A stretch of DNA of 64,000 nt from assembly GCF_050947335.1 (NCBI RefSeq), contig NW_027473340.1:1364001-1428000 (forward strand), given 5' to 3'. Positions 1 through 16,400 of the stretch are shown one piece after another; positions within the stretch are counted from its first letter, which is position 1; every line of letters starts with the position of its first letter. A program made the translations under genes and the position numbers. The stretch is from Megachile rotundata (taxonomy: Eukaryota; Arthropoda; Insecta; Hymenoptera; Megachilidae). The notes under the pieces were generated by a model. It saw only the letters and a program-made list of their open reading frames with translations. It searched no databases and was not told where the DNA came from.

Positions 1-3000
1 TCACAATCATACAATCACAGTCATACAATCACAATCTTACAATTACAATCATACTATCACAATCATACAATCACAATTATACAATCACAATCATACAATC
101 ACAATCATACAATCACAATCATACAATCACAATCATACATTCAAAATCATGCAATCACAATCATACAATCACAATCATGCAATCACAATCATACAATCAT
201 AATCATACAATCACAATCACACAATCACAGTCATACAATCACAATCATACAATCACAATCATACAATCACAATCAGACAATCACAATCATACAATCACAA
301 TCATACAATCACAATCATACAATCACAATCATACAATGACAATCATACAATCACAATCATACAGTCACAATCATACGATCGCAATCATACAATCACATTC
401 ATACCATCACAATCATACAATCACAAAAATACAATCATAATCATACAATCACAATCATACAACCACAATCATACAATCACAGTCATACAATCACAATCAT
501 ACAATCACAATCATACAATCATAATCATACAATTACAATCATACATCACAATCATACAATCACAATCATACAATCGCAATCATACAATTACAATCTCCCA
601 AATACAATCTCCCAATCACAATCATACAAACACAATCATACAGTCACAATCATACAATCACAATCATACAATCACAATCATACTATGGCAATCATACAAT
701 CACAATCATATTATCGCAATCATACAATCACAATCATACCATCGCAATCATACAATCACAATCATACAATCATAATCATACAATTCCAATCATACAATCA
801 CAATCATACAATCACAATCGTACAATCACAATCGTACAATTACAATCGCACAACCACAATCAGACAATCACAATCATACTATCACAATCATACAATCACA
901 ATCATACTATCACAATCATACAATCACAATCATACAATCACAATCATACTATCACAATCATACAATCACAATCATACAATCACAATCATACAATCACAAT
1001 CATGTAATCACAATCATACAGCCATAATCATACAATGACAATCATACGATCACAATCATACAATCACAATCATACAACCACAATCAGACAATCACAATCT
1101 TACAATCACAATCATACAATCATAATCATACAATCACAATCATACAATCACAATCATACAATCACAATCATGCAATCACAATCATACAGCCATAATCATA
1201 CAATTACAGTCCTACAATCACAATCATACAATCACAATCATACAACCACAATCATACAATCACAATCAGACAATCACAATCATACCATCACAATCATACA
1301 ATCACAATCATACATTCAAAATCATGCAATCATATTCATACAGTCACAATCATGCAATCACAATCATACAATCACAATCATACAATCTCAATCATACAAT
1401 CACAATCATACAATCGCAATCATACAATCACAAAAATACAATCATAATCATACAATCACAATCATACAATCGCAATCATACAATCACCATCATACAATCA
1501 TAGTCATACAATCACAATCAGACAATCACAATAATACAATCACAATCATACAATCACAATCATACAATCACAATCATACAATCACAATCATACAACCACA
1601 ATCATACAATCACAATCAGACAATCACAATCATACCATCACAATCATACAATCACAATCAAACATTCAAAATCATGCAATCATAATCATACAGTCACAAT
1701 CATGCAATCACAATCATACAATCACAATCATACAATGACAATCATACAATCACTATCATACTATCACAATCATACAATCACAATCATACAATCACAATCA
1801 TACTATCACAATCATACAATCACAATTATACAATCACAATCATACAATCACAATCATACATTCAAAATCGTGCAATCACAATCATACAATCACAATCATG
1901 CAATCACAATCATTCAATCATAATCATACAATCACAATCACACAATCACAGTCATACAATCACAATCATAAAATCACAATCATACAATCACAATCAGACA
2001 ATCACAATCATACAATCACAATCATACAATCACAATCATACAATCACAATCATACAATGACAATCATACAATCACAATCATACAGCCACAATCATACGAT
2101 CGCAATCATACAATCACAATCATACCATCACAATCACACAATCACAACCATACAATCATAATCATCCAATTACAATCATACATCACATTCATACAATCAC
2201 AATCATACAATCGGAATCATACAATTACAATCTCCCAAATACAATCATACAATCACAATCATGCAATCACAATCATACAATCGCAATCATACAATCACAA
2301 TCGTACAATCGCAAGCATACAATCACAATCATACAATCACAATCATACAATCATTATCATACAATCACAATCATACAACCACAATCGTACAATCACAATC
2401 AGACAATCACAATCATACCATCACAATCATACAATCACAATCATACATTCAAAATCATGCAATCATAATCATACAGTCACAATCATGCAATCACAATCAT
2501 ACAATCACAATCATACAATCACTATCATACTATCACAATCATACAATCACAATCATACAATCACAACGATACAATCATAATCATACAATCACAATCATAC
2601 AATCACAATCGTACAATCACAATCGTACAATTACAATCGCACAAACACAATCAGACAATCACAACCATACAATCACAATCATACAATCACAATCATACAA
2701 TCGCAATCATACAATCACAATCATACAATCGCATGCATACAATCACAATCATACAATCACAATCATACAATCGCAATCATACAATTACAATCTCCCAAAT
2801 ACAATCATACAATCACAATCATACAATCGCAATCATACAATCACAATCATACAATCACAATCATACTATCGCAATCATACAATCACAATTATACTATCGC
2901 AATCATACAATCACAATCATACCATCGCAATCATACAATCACAATCATACAATCATAATCATACAATTCCAATCTTACAATCACAATCATACAATCACAA

Positions 3001-6000
3001 TCGTACAATCACAATCGTACAATTACAATCGCACAACCACAGTCAGACAATCACAATCATACAATCACAATCATACAATCACAATCATACGATCGCAATC
3101 ATACAATCACAATCATACCATCACAGTCATACAATCACAATCATACAATCACAATCATGCAATCACAATCATACAATTACAATCATACAATCACAATCGT
3201 ACAATCACAATCGTACAATTACAATCGCACAACCACAGTCAGACAATCACAATCATACAATCACAATCGTACAATCACAATCATACTATCACAATCATAC
3301 AATCACAATCTTACAATCACAATCATACTATCACAATCATACAATCACAATGATACAATCACAATCATACAATCACAATGATACAATCACAATCATACAA
3401 TCACAATGATGTAATCACAATCATACAACCACAATCAGACAATCACAATCATACAATCACAATCATACAATCACAATCATACAATCACAATCATACAATC
3501 ACAATCATACAATCACAATCATACAATCACAATCATACAATCACAATCATACAATCACAATCATACAATGACAATCATACAATCACAATCATACAGTCAC
3601 AATCATACGATCGCAATCATACAATCACAATCATACCATCACAATCACACAATCACAACCATACAATCATAATCATCCAATTACAATCATACATCACATT
3701 CATACAATCACAATCATACAATCGGAATCATACAATTACAATCTCCCAAATACAATCATACAATCACAATCATGCAATCACAATCATACAATCGCAATCA
3801 TACAATCACAATCGTACAATCGCAAGCATACAATCACAATCATACAATCACAATCATACAATCATAATCATACAATCACAATCATACAACCACAATCGTA
3901 CAATCACAATCAGACAATCACAATCATACCATCACAATCATACAATCACAATCATACATTCAAAATCATGCAATCATAATCATACAGTCACAATCATGCA
4001 ATCACAATCATACAATCACAATCATACAATCACAATCATACAATCACAATCGTACAATCACAATCGTACAATTACAATCGCACAACCACAGTCAGACAAT
4101 CACAATCATACAATCACAATCATACAATCACAATCATACGATCGCAATCATACAATCACAATCAGACAATCACAATCAAACAATCACAATCATACAATCA
4201 CAATTATAGAATCACAATCATACAATCACAATCATACAATCACAATCATGCAATCACAATCATACAGCCATAATCATACAATTACAGTCATACAATCACA
4301 ATCATACAATCACAATCATACAACCACAATCATACAATCACAATCAGACAATCACAATCATACCATCACAATCATACAATCACAATCATACATTCAAAAT
4401 CATGCAATCATAATCATACAGTCACAATCATGCAATCACAATCATACAATCACAATCATACAATGACAATCATGCAATCACTATCATACTATCACAATCA
4501 TACAATCACAATCATACAATCACAATCATACTATCACAATCATACAATCACAATTATACAATCACAATCATACAATCACAATCATACATTCAAAATCGTG
4601 CAATCACAATCATACAATCACAATCATGCAATCACAAGCATACAATCATAATCATACAATCACAATCACACAATCACAGTCATACAATCACAATCATACA
4701 ATCACAATCATACAATCACAATCAGACAATCACAATCATACAATCACAATCATACAATCACAATCATACAATCACAATCATACAATCACAATCATACAAT
4801 CACAATCATACAGTCACAATCATACGATCGCAATCATACAATCACAATCATACCATCACAATCACACAATCACAACCATACAATCATAATCATCCAATTA
4901 CAATCATACATCACATTCATACAATCACAATCATACAATCGGAATCATACAATTACAATCTCCCAAATACAATCATACAATCACAATCATGCAATCACAA
5001 TCATACAATCGCAATCATACAATCACAATCGTACAATCGCAAGCATACAATCACAATCATACAATCACAATCATACAATCATAATCATACAATCACAATC
5101 ATACAACCACAATCGTACAATCACAATCAGACAATCACAATCATACCATCACAATCATACAATCACAATCATACATTCAAAATCATGCAATCATAATCAT
5201 ACAGTCACAATCATGCAATCACAATCATACAATCACTATCATACTATCACAATCATACAATCACAATCATACAATCACAATCATACAATCACAATCATAC
5301 AATCATAATCATACAATCACAATCATACAATCACAATCGTACAATCACAATCGTACAATTACAATCGCACAACCACAATCAGACAATCACAACCATACAA
5401 TCACAATCATACAATCACAATCATACAATTGCAATCATACAATCACAATCATACAATCGCAAGCATACAATCACAATCATACAATCACAATCATACAATC
5501 GCAATCATACAATTACAATCTCCCAAATACAATCATGCAATCACAATCGTACAATCGCAATCATACAATCACAATCATACAATCACAGTCATACTATCGC
5601 AATCATACAATCACAATCATACTATGGCAATCATACAATCACAATCATACCATCACAGTCATACAATCACAATCATACAATCACAATCATGCAATCACAA
5701 TCATACAATTACAATCATACAATCACAATCGTACAATCACAATCGTACAATTACAATCGCACAACCACAGTCAGACAATCACAATCATACAATCACAATC
5801 ATACAATCACAATCATACTATCACAATCATACAATCACAATCATACCATCACAATCATACTATCCCAATCATACAATCACAATCATACAATCACAATCAT
5901 ACAATCACAGTCATACAATCACAATCATGCAATCACAATCATACAATCACAATCATGCAATCACAATCATACAATCATAATCATACAATCACAATCATAC

Positions 6001-9000
6001 GATCATAATCATACAATCACAATCATACAATCACAATCCCACAACCACAATCATACAATCACAAACATACAATCACAATCATACAATCGCAAGCATTCAA
6101 TCGCAATCATACAGTCTCAATCATACAATCGCAATCATACAATTACAATCTCCCAAATACAATCTTCCAAATATAATCATACAATGACAATCATACAATC
6201 ACATCATACAATCACAATCATACTATCACAATCATACATTCAAAATCATGCAATCACAATCATATAATCACAATCATACAGCCATAATCATACAATTACA
6301 ATCATACAATCGCAATCATACAATCACAATCATACAACCACAATCATACAATCACAATCAGACAATCACAATCATACCATCATAATCATACAATCACAAT
6401 CACACAATCACAGTCATACAATCACAATCATACAATCACAATCATACAATCACAATCAGACAATCACAATCATACAATCACAATCATACAATCACAATCA
6501 AACAATCACAATCATACAATCACAATCATACAATCACAATCGTACAATCACAATCGTACAATTACAATCGCACAACCACAATCAGACAATCACAACCATA
6601 CAATCACAATCATACAATCACAATCATACAATCGCAATCATACAATCACAATCATACAATCGCAAGCATACAATCACAATCATACAATCACAATCATACA
6701 ATCGCAATCATACAATTACAATCTCCCAAATACAATCATGCAATCACAATCGTACAATCGCAATCATACAATCACAATCATACAATCACAGTCATACTAT
6801 CGCAATCATACAATCACAATCATACTATGGCAATCATACAATCACAATCATACCATCACAGTCATACAATCACAATCATACAATCACAATCATGCAATGA
6901 CAATCATACAATTACAATCATACAATCACAATCGTACAATCACAATCGTACAATTACAATCGCACAACCACAATCAGACTTTCACAATCATACAATCACA
7001 ATCATACAATCACAATCATACAATCACAATCACACAATCACAGTCATACAATCACAATCATACAACCACAATCATACAATCACAATCAGCCAATCGCAAT
7101 AATACAATCACAATCATACAATCACAATCATACAATCACAATCATACAATGACAATCATACAATCACAATCATACTATCACAATCATACAATCACAATCA
7201 CACAATCACAGTCATACAATCACAATCATACAACCACAATCATACAATCACAATCAGACAATCGCAATAATACAATCACAATCATACAATCACAATCATA
7301 CAATCACAATCATACAATGACAATCATACAATCACAATCATACTATCACAATCATACAATCACAATTATACAATCACAATCATACAATCACAATCATACA
7401 TTCAAAATCGTGCAATCACAATCATACAATCACAATCATGCAATCACAAGCATACAATCATAATCATACAATTACAATCACACAATCACAGTCATACAAT
7501 CACAATCATACAATCACAATCATGCAATCACAATCATACAATCGCAATCATACAATCACAATCGTACAATCGCAAGCATACAATCACAATCATACAATCA
7601 CAATCATACAATCATAATCATACAATCACAATCATACAACCACAATCGTACAATCACAATCAGACAATCACAATCATACCATCACAATCATACAATCACA
7701 ATCATACATTCAAAATCATGCAATCATAATCATACAGTCACAATCATGCAATCACAATCATACAATCACAATCATACAATGACAATCATACAATCACTAT
7801 CATACTATCACAATCATACAATCACAATCATACAATCACAATCATACTATCACAATCATACAATCACAATTATACAATCACAATCATACAATCACAATCA
7901 TACATTAAAAATCGTGCAATCACAATCATACAATCACAATCATGCAATCACAAGCATACAATCATAATCATACAATCACAATCACACAATCACAGTCATA
8001 CAATCACAATCATACAATCACAATCATACAATCACAATCAGACAATCACAATCATACAATCACAATCATACAATCACAATCATACAATCACAATCATACA
8101 ATGACAATCATACAATCACAATCATACAGTCACAATCATACAATCGGAATCATACAATTACAATCTCCCAAATACAATCATACAATCACAATCATGCAAT
8201 CACAATCATACAATCACAATCGTACAATCGCAAGCATACAATCACAATCATACAATCACAATCATACAATCATAATCATACAATCACAATCATACAACCA
8301 CAATCGTACAATCACAATCAGACAATCACAATCATACCATCACAATCATACAATCACAATCATACATTCAAAATAATGCAATCATAATCATACAGTCACA
8401 ATCATGCAATCGCAATCATACAATCACTATCATACTATCACAATCATACAATCACAATCATACAATCACAATCATACAATCGCAATCATACAATTACAAT
8501 CTCCCAAATACAATCATACAATCACAATCGTACAATCGCAATCATACAATCACAATCATACAATCACAGTCATACTATCGCAATCATACAATCACAATCA
8601 TACTATCGCAATCATACAATCACAATCATACCATCACAATCATACAATCACAATCATACAATCATAATCATACAATTCCAATCATACAATCACAATCATA
8701 CAAACACAATCGTACAATCACAATCGTACAATTACAATCGCACAACCACAGTCAGACAATCACAATCATACAATCACAATCATACAATCACAATCATACG
8801 ATCGCAATCATACAATCACAATCATACCATCACAGTCATACAATCACAATCATACAATCACAATCATGCAATCACAATCATACAATCGCAATCATACAAT
8901 CACAATCGTACAATCGCAAGCATACAATCACAATCATACAATCACAATCATACAATCATAATCATACAATCACAATCATACAACCACAATCGTACAATCA

Positions 9001-10868
9001 CAATCAGACAATCACAATCATACCATCACAATCATACAATCACAATCATACAATCACAATCATACAATCACAGTCATACAATCACAATCATGCAATCACA
9101 ATCATACAATCACAATCATGCAATCACAATCATATAATCATAATCATACAATCACAATCATACGATCATAATCATACAATCACAATCATACAATCACAAT
9201 CCCACAACCACAATCATACAATCACAAACATACAATCACAATCATACAATCGCAAGCATTCAATCGCAATCATACAGTCTCAATCATACAATCGCAATCA
9301 TACAATTACAATCTCCCAAATACAATCTCCCAAATACAATCATACAATGACAATCATACAATCACATCATACAATCACATCATACAATCACAATCATACT
9401 ATCACAATCATACATTCAAAATCATGCAATCACAATCATATAATCACAATCATACAGCCATAATCATACAATTACAATCATACAATCACAATCATACAAT
9501 CACAATCATACAACCACAATCATACAATCACAATCAGACAATCACAATCATACCATCATAATAATACAATCACAATCATACATTCAAAATCATGCAATCA
9601 TAATCATACAGTCACAATCATGCAATCACAATCATACAATCACAATCATACAATCACAATCATACAATCACAATCATACAATCGCAATCATACAATCACA
9701 AAAATACAATCATAATCATACAATCACAATCATACAATCGCAATCATACAATCACCATCATACAATCATAGTCATACAATCACAATCATACGATCGCAAT
9801 CATACAATCACAATCATACCATCACAGTCATACAATCACAATCATACAATCACAATCATACAATCACAATCATACATTTACAATCATACAATCACAGTCA
9901 TACAATCGCAACCATACAATTACAATCTCCCAAATACAATCTCCCAAATACAATCTCCCAAATACAATCATACAATCACAATCATACAATCACAATCATA
10001 CAATGACAATCATACAATCACAATCATACATTCAAAATCATGCAATCACAATCATACAATCACAATCATGCAATCACAATCATACAATCACAATCATACA
10101 ATCACAATCGCACAACCACAATCAGACAATCACAATCATACAATCACAATCCTACAATCACAATCATACAATCACAATCACACAATCACAATCAGACTTT
10201 CACAATCATACAATCACAATCATACAATCACAATCATACAATCACAATCACACAATCACAGTCATACAATCACAATCATACAACCACAATCATACAATCA
10301 CAATCAGACAATCGCAATAATACAATCACAATCATACAATCACAATCATACAATCACAATCATACAATGACAATCATACAATCACTATCATACTATCACA
10401 ATCATACAATCACAATCATACAATCACAATCATACAATCACAATCATACAATCACAATCATAAAATCACAGTCATACAATCACAATCTTACAATCACAAT
10501 CATACTATCACAATCATACAATCACAATTATACAATCACAATCATACAATGACAATCATACAATCACAATCATACAATCACAATCATACAGTCACAATCA
10601 TACGATCGCAATCATACAATCACAATCATACCATCACAATCACACAATCACAACCATACAATCATAATCATCCAATTACAATCATACATCACATTCATAC
10701 AATCACAATCATACAATCGGAATCATACAATTACAATCTCCCAAATACAATCATACAATCACAATCATGCAATCACAATCATACAATCGCAATCATACAA
10801 TCACAATCGTACAATCGCAAGCATACAATCACAATCATACAATCACAATCATACAATCATAATCATAC
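1..10868. repeat. Segmental duplication inside the array, copy 1
   Basis: From the first base this segment matches the sequence from 13,430 onward in unit order and in rare private variants. Paired landmarks are GCATGC at 2731 and 16160, TTAAAAATCGTGC at 7905 and 23167, ACATTTAC at 9874 and 25136, and CAGACTTTCAC at 10193 and 25455. The offset is 13,429 at the start and 15,262 at the end, stepping by +938, +350, +14 and +531. Similarity stops at 10,869, where this copy reads ACTTTCAC and the other reads ACAATCAC. Because base 1 is already inside the match, the left end lies outside the window. Confidence 0.93.
515..605. repeat. Conserved cassette ending in ACAATCTCCCAAAT (representative copy)
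   Basis: The order of variants here is CATAATC, ACAATTAC, the 13-bp unit ACATCACAATCAT, CAATCGC, ACAATTAC, then ACAATCTCCCAAAT. The same order, with small unit-number changes, recurs many times in both domains, for example near 34,326-34,445, 37,376-37,500 and 46,450-46,600. It is the clearest element common to domains A and B and is therefore likely ancestral. It has no recognisable coding or regulatory function. Confidence 0.8.
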
Positions 10869-13429
10869 TTTCACAATCATACAATCACAATCATACAATC
10901 GGAATCATACAATTACAATCTCCCAAATACAATCATACAATCACAATCATGCAATCTCAATCATACAATCGCAATCATACAATCACAATCATACAATCGC
11001 AAGCATACAATCACAATCATACATCACAATCATACAATCATAATCATACAATCACAATCATACAACCACAATCGTACAATCACAATCAGACAATCACAAT
11101 CATACAATCGCAATCATACAATCACCATCATACAATCATAGTCATACAATCACAATCATACGATCGCGATCATACAATAACAATCATACCATCACAGTCA
11201 TACAATCACAATCATACAATCACAATCATACAATCACAATCTTACAATCACAATCATACTATCACGATCATACAATCACAATCATACAACCACAATCAGA
11301 CAATCACAATCATACAATCACAATCATACAATCACAATCATACAATCACAATCATACAATCACAATCATACAATCAAAATCATACAATCACAATCATACA
11401 ATCACAATCATGCAATCACAATCATACAATCACAATCATACAATCACAATCATACAATCACAGTCATACAATTAGAATCATGCAATCACAATCATACAAT
11501 CACAATCATGCAATCACAATCATACAATCATAATCATACAATCACAATCATACGATCATAATTATACAATCACAATCATACAATCACAATCGCACAACCT
11601 CAATCATACAATCACAATCATACAATCACAATCATACAATCACAATCTTACAATCACAATCATACTATCACGATCATACAATCACAATCATACAACCACA
11701 ATCAGACAATCACAATCATACAATCACAATCATACAATCACAATCATACAATCACAATCATACAATCACAATCATACAATCAAAATCATACAATCACAAT
11801 CATACAATCACAATCATGCAATCACAATCATACAATCACAATCATACAATCACAATCATACAATCACAGTCATACAATTAGAATCATGCAATCACAATCA
11901 TACAATCACAATCATGCAATCACAATCATACAATCATAATCATACAATCACAATCATACGATCATAATTATACAATCACAATCATACAATCACAATCGCA
12001 CAACCTCAATCATACAATCACAATCATACAATCACAATCATACAATCGCAAGCATACAATCACAATCATACAATCTCAATCATACAATCGCAATCATACA
12101 ATTACAATCTCCCAAATACAATCTCCCAAATACAATCATACAATGACAATCATACAATCACATCATACAATCACAATCATACTATCACAATCATACATTC
12201 AAAATCATGCAATCACAATCATATAATCACAATCATACAGCCATAATCATACAATTACAATCATACAATCACAATCATACAACCACAATCATACAACCAC
12301 AAGCATACAATCACAATCAGACAATCACAATCATACCATCACAATCATACAATCACAATCATACATTCAAAATCATGCAATCATAATCATACAGTCACAA
12401 TCATGCAATCACAATCATACAATCACAATCATACAATCTCAATCATACAATCACAATCATACAATCGCAATCATACAATCACAAAAATACAATCATAATC
12501 ATACAATCACAATCATACAATCGCAGTCATACAATCACCATCATACAATCATAGTCATACAATCACAATCATACGATCGCAATCATACAATCACAATCAT
12601 ACGATCGCAATCATACAATCACAATCATACCATCACAGTCATACAATCACAATCATACAATCACAATCATACAATGACAATCATACAATCACAATCATAC
12701 ATTCAAAATCATGCAATCACAATCATACAATCACAATCATGCAATCACAATCATACAATCATAATCATACAATCACAATCATACGATCATAATCATACAA
12801 TCACAATCATACAATCACAATCGCACAACCTCAATCATACAATCACAATCATACAATCACAATCATACAATCGCAAGCATACAATCACAATCATACAATC
12901 TCAATCATACAATCGCAATCATACAATTACAATCTCCCAAATACAATCTCCCAAATACAATCATACAATGACAATCATACAATCACATCATACAATCACA
13001 ATCATACTATCACAATCATACATTCAAAATCATGCAATCACAATCTTACTATCACGATCATACAATCACAATCATACAACCACAATCAGACAATCACAAT
13101 CATACAATCACAATCATACAATCACAATCATACAATCACAATCAGACAATCACAATCATACCATCACAAACATACAATCACAATCACACATTCAAAATCA
13201 TGCAATCATAATCATACAGTCACAATCATACAATCACAATCACACAATCACAGTCATACAATCACAATCATACAACCACAATCATACAATCACAATCAGA
13301 CAATCACAATAATACAATCACAATCATACAATCACAATCATACAATCACAATCATACAATGACAATCGTACAATCACTATCATACTATCACAATCATACA
13401 ATCACAATCATACAATCACAATCATACAA
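10869..13429. repeat. Spacer between the two large copies, with a private variant family
   Basis: This is array sequence that is not part of the 1-10,868 / 13,430-26,130 match. It carries CGCACAACCTCAATC at 11591, 11997 and 12822. In the comparable place elsewhere in domain A the array reads CCCACAACCACAATC. It also contains the 406-bp tandem duplication listed separately. No gene or non-repeat DNA is present in it. Confidence 0.8.
11210..12046. repeat. 406-bp tandem duplication (29 units)
   Basis: The sequence at position x equals that at x+406 across this block. Check points are CTTACAATCAC at 11241 and 11647, CAGTCATACAATTAGAATC at 11461 and 11867, and CGCACAACCT at 11591 and 11997. The length 406 is exactly 29 x 14, as expected from in-register unequal exchange or replication slippage. 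The match is lost to the left near 11,210 and to the right at about 11,640/12,046. Confidence 0.92.
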
Positions 13430-16400
13430 TCACAATCATACAATCACAGTCATACAATCACAATCTTACAATTACAATCATACTATCACAATCATACAAT
13501 CACAATTATACAATCACAATCATACAATCACAATCATACAATCACAATCATACAATCACAATCATACATTCAAAATCATGCAATCACAATCATACAATCA
13601 CAATCATGCAATCACAATCATACAATCATAATCATACAATCACAATCACACAATCACAGTCATACAATCACAATCATACAATCACAATCATACAATCACA
13701 ATCAGACGATCACAATCATACAATCACAATCATACAATCACAATCATACAATCACAATCATACAATGACAATCATACAATCACAATCATACAGTCACAAT
13801 CATACGATCGCAATCATACAATCACATTCATACCATCACAATCATACAATCACAAAAATACAATCATAATCATACAATCACAATCATACAACCACAATCA
13901 TACAATCACAGTCATACAATCACAATCATACAATCACAATCATACAATCATAATCATACAATTACAATCATACATCACAATCATACAATCACAATCATAC
14001 AATCGCAATCATACAATTACAATCTCCCAAATACAATCTCCCAATCACAATCATACAAACACAATCATACAGTCACAATCATACAATCACAATCATACAA
14101 TCACAATCATACTATGGCAATCATACAATCACAATCATATTATCGCAATCATACAATCACAATCATACCATCGCAATCATACAATCACAATCATACAATC
14201 ATAATCATACAATTCCAATCATACAATCACAATCATACAATCACAATCGTACAATCACAATCGTACAATTACAATCGCACAACCACAATCAGACAATCAC
14301 AATCATACTATCACAATCATACAATCACAATCATACTATCACAATCATACAATCACAATCATACAATCACAATCATACTATCACAATCATACAATCACAA
14401 TCATACAATCACAATCATACAATCACAATCATGTAATCACAATCATACAGCCATAATCATACAATGACAATCATACGATCACAATCATACAATCACAATC
14501 ATACAACCACAATCAGACAATCACAATCTTACAATCACAATCATACAATCATAATCATACAATCACAATCATACAATCACAATCATACAATCACAATCAT
14601 GCAATCACAATCATACAGCCATAATCATACAATTACAGTCCTACAATCACAATCATACAATCACAATCATACAACCACAATCATACAATCACAATCAGAC
14701 AATCACAATCATACCATCACAATCATACAATCACAATCATACATTCAAAATCATGCAATCATATTCATACAGTCACAATCATGCAATCACAATCATACAA
14801 TCACAATCATACAATCTCAATCATACAATCACAATCATACAATCGCAATCATACAATCACAAAAATACAATCATAATCATACAATCACAATCATACAATC
14901 GCAATCATACAATCACCATCATACAATCATAGTCATACAATCACAATCAGACAATCACAATAATACAATCACAATCATACAATCACAATCATACAATCAC
15001 AATCATACAATCACAATCATACAACCACAATCATACAATCACAATCAGACAATCACAATCATACCATCACAATCATACAATCACAATCAAACATTCAAAA
15101 TCATGCAATCATAATCATACAGTCACAATCATGCAATCACAATCATACAATCACAATCATACAATGACAATCATACAATCACTATCATACTATCACAATC
15201 ATACAATCACAATCATACAATCACAATCATACTATCACAATCATACAATCACAATTATACAATCACAATCATACAATCACAATCATACATTCAAAATCGT
15301 GCAATCACAATCATACAATCACAATCATGCAATCACAATCATTCAATCATAATCATACAATCACAATCACACAATCACAGTCATACAATCACAATCATAA
15401 AATCACAATCATACAATCACAATCAGACAATCACAATCATACAATCACAATCATACAATCACAATCATACAATCACAATCATACAATGACAATCATACAA
15501 TCACAATCATACAGCCACAATCATACGATCGCAATCATACAATCACAATCATACCATCACAATCACACAATCACAACCATACAATCATAATCATCCAATT
15601 ACAATCATACATCACATTCATACAATCACAATCATACAATCGGAATCATACAATTACAATCTCCCAAATACAATCATACAATCACAATCATGCAATCACA
15701 ATCATACAATCGCAATCATACAATCACAATCGTACAATCGCAAGCATACAATCACAATCATACAATCACAATCATACAATCATTATCATACAATCACAAT
15801 CATACAACCACAATCGTACAATCACAATCAGACAATCACAATCATACCATCACAATCATACAATCACAATCATACATTCAAAATCATGCAATCATAATCA
15901 TACAGTCACAATCATGCAATCACAATCATACAATCACAATCATACAATCACTATCATACTATCACAATCATACAATCACAATCATACAATCACAACGATA
16001 CAATCATAATCATACAATCACAATCATACAATCACAATCGTACAATCACAATCGTACAATTACAATCGCACAAACACAATCAGACAATCACAACCATACA
16101 ATCACAATCATACAATCACAATCATACAATCGCAATCATACAATCACAATCATACAATCGCATGCATACAATCACAATCATACAATCACAATCATACAAT
16201 CGCAATCATACAATTACAATCTCCCAAATACAATCATACAATCACAATCATACAATCGCAATCATACAATCACAATCATACAATCACAATCATACTATCG
16301 CAATCATACAATCACAATTATACTATCGCAATCATACAATCACAATCATACCATCGCAATCATACAATCACAATCATACAATCATAATCATACAATTCCA

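Noticed and set aside
584..622. TCTCCC-containing units as a promoter or poly-C element
   Set aside because: It is a substituted 14-mer in register with its neighbours, repeated dozens of times, and no transcribed feature is associated with it.
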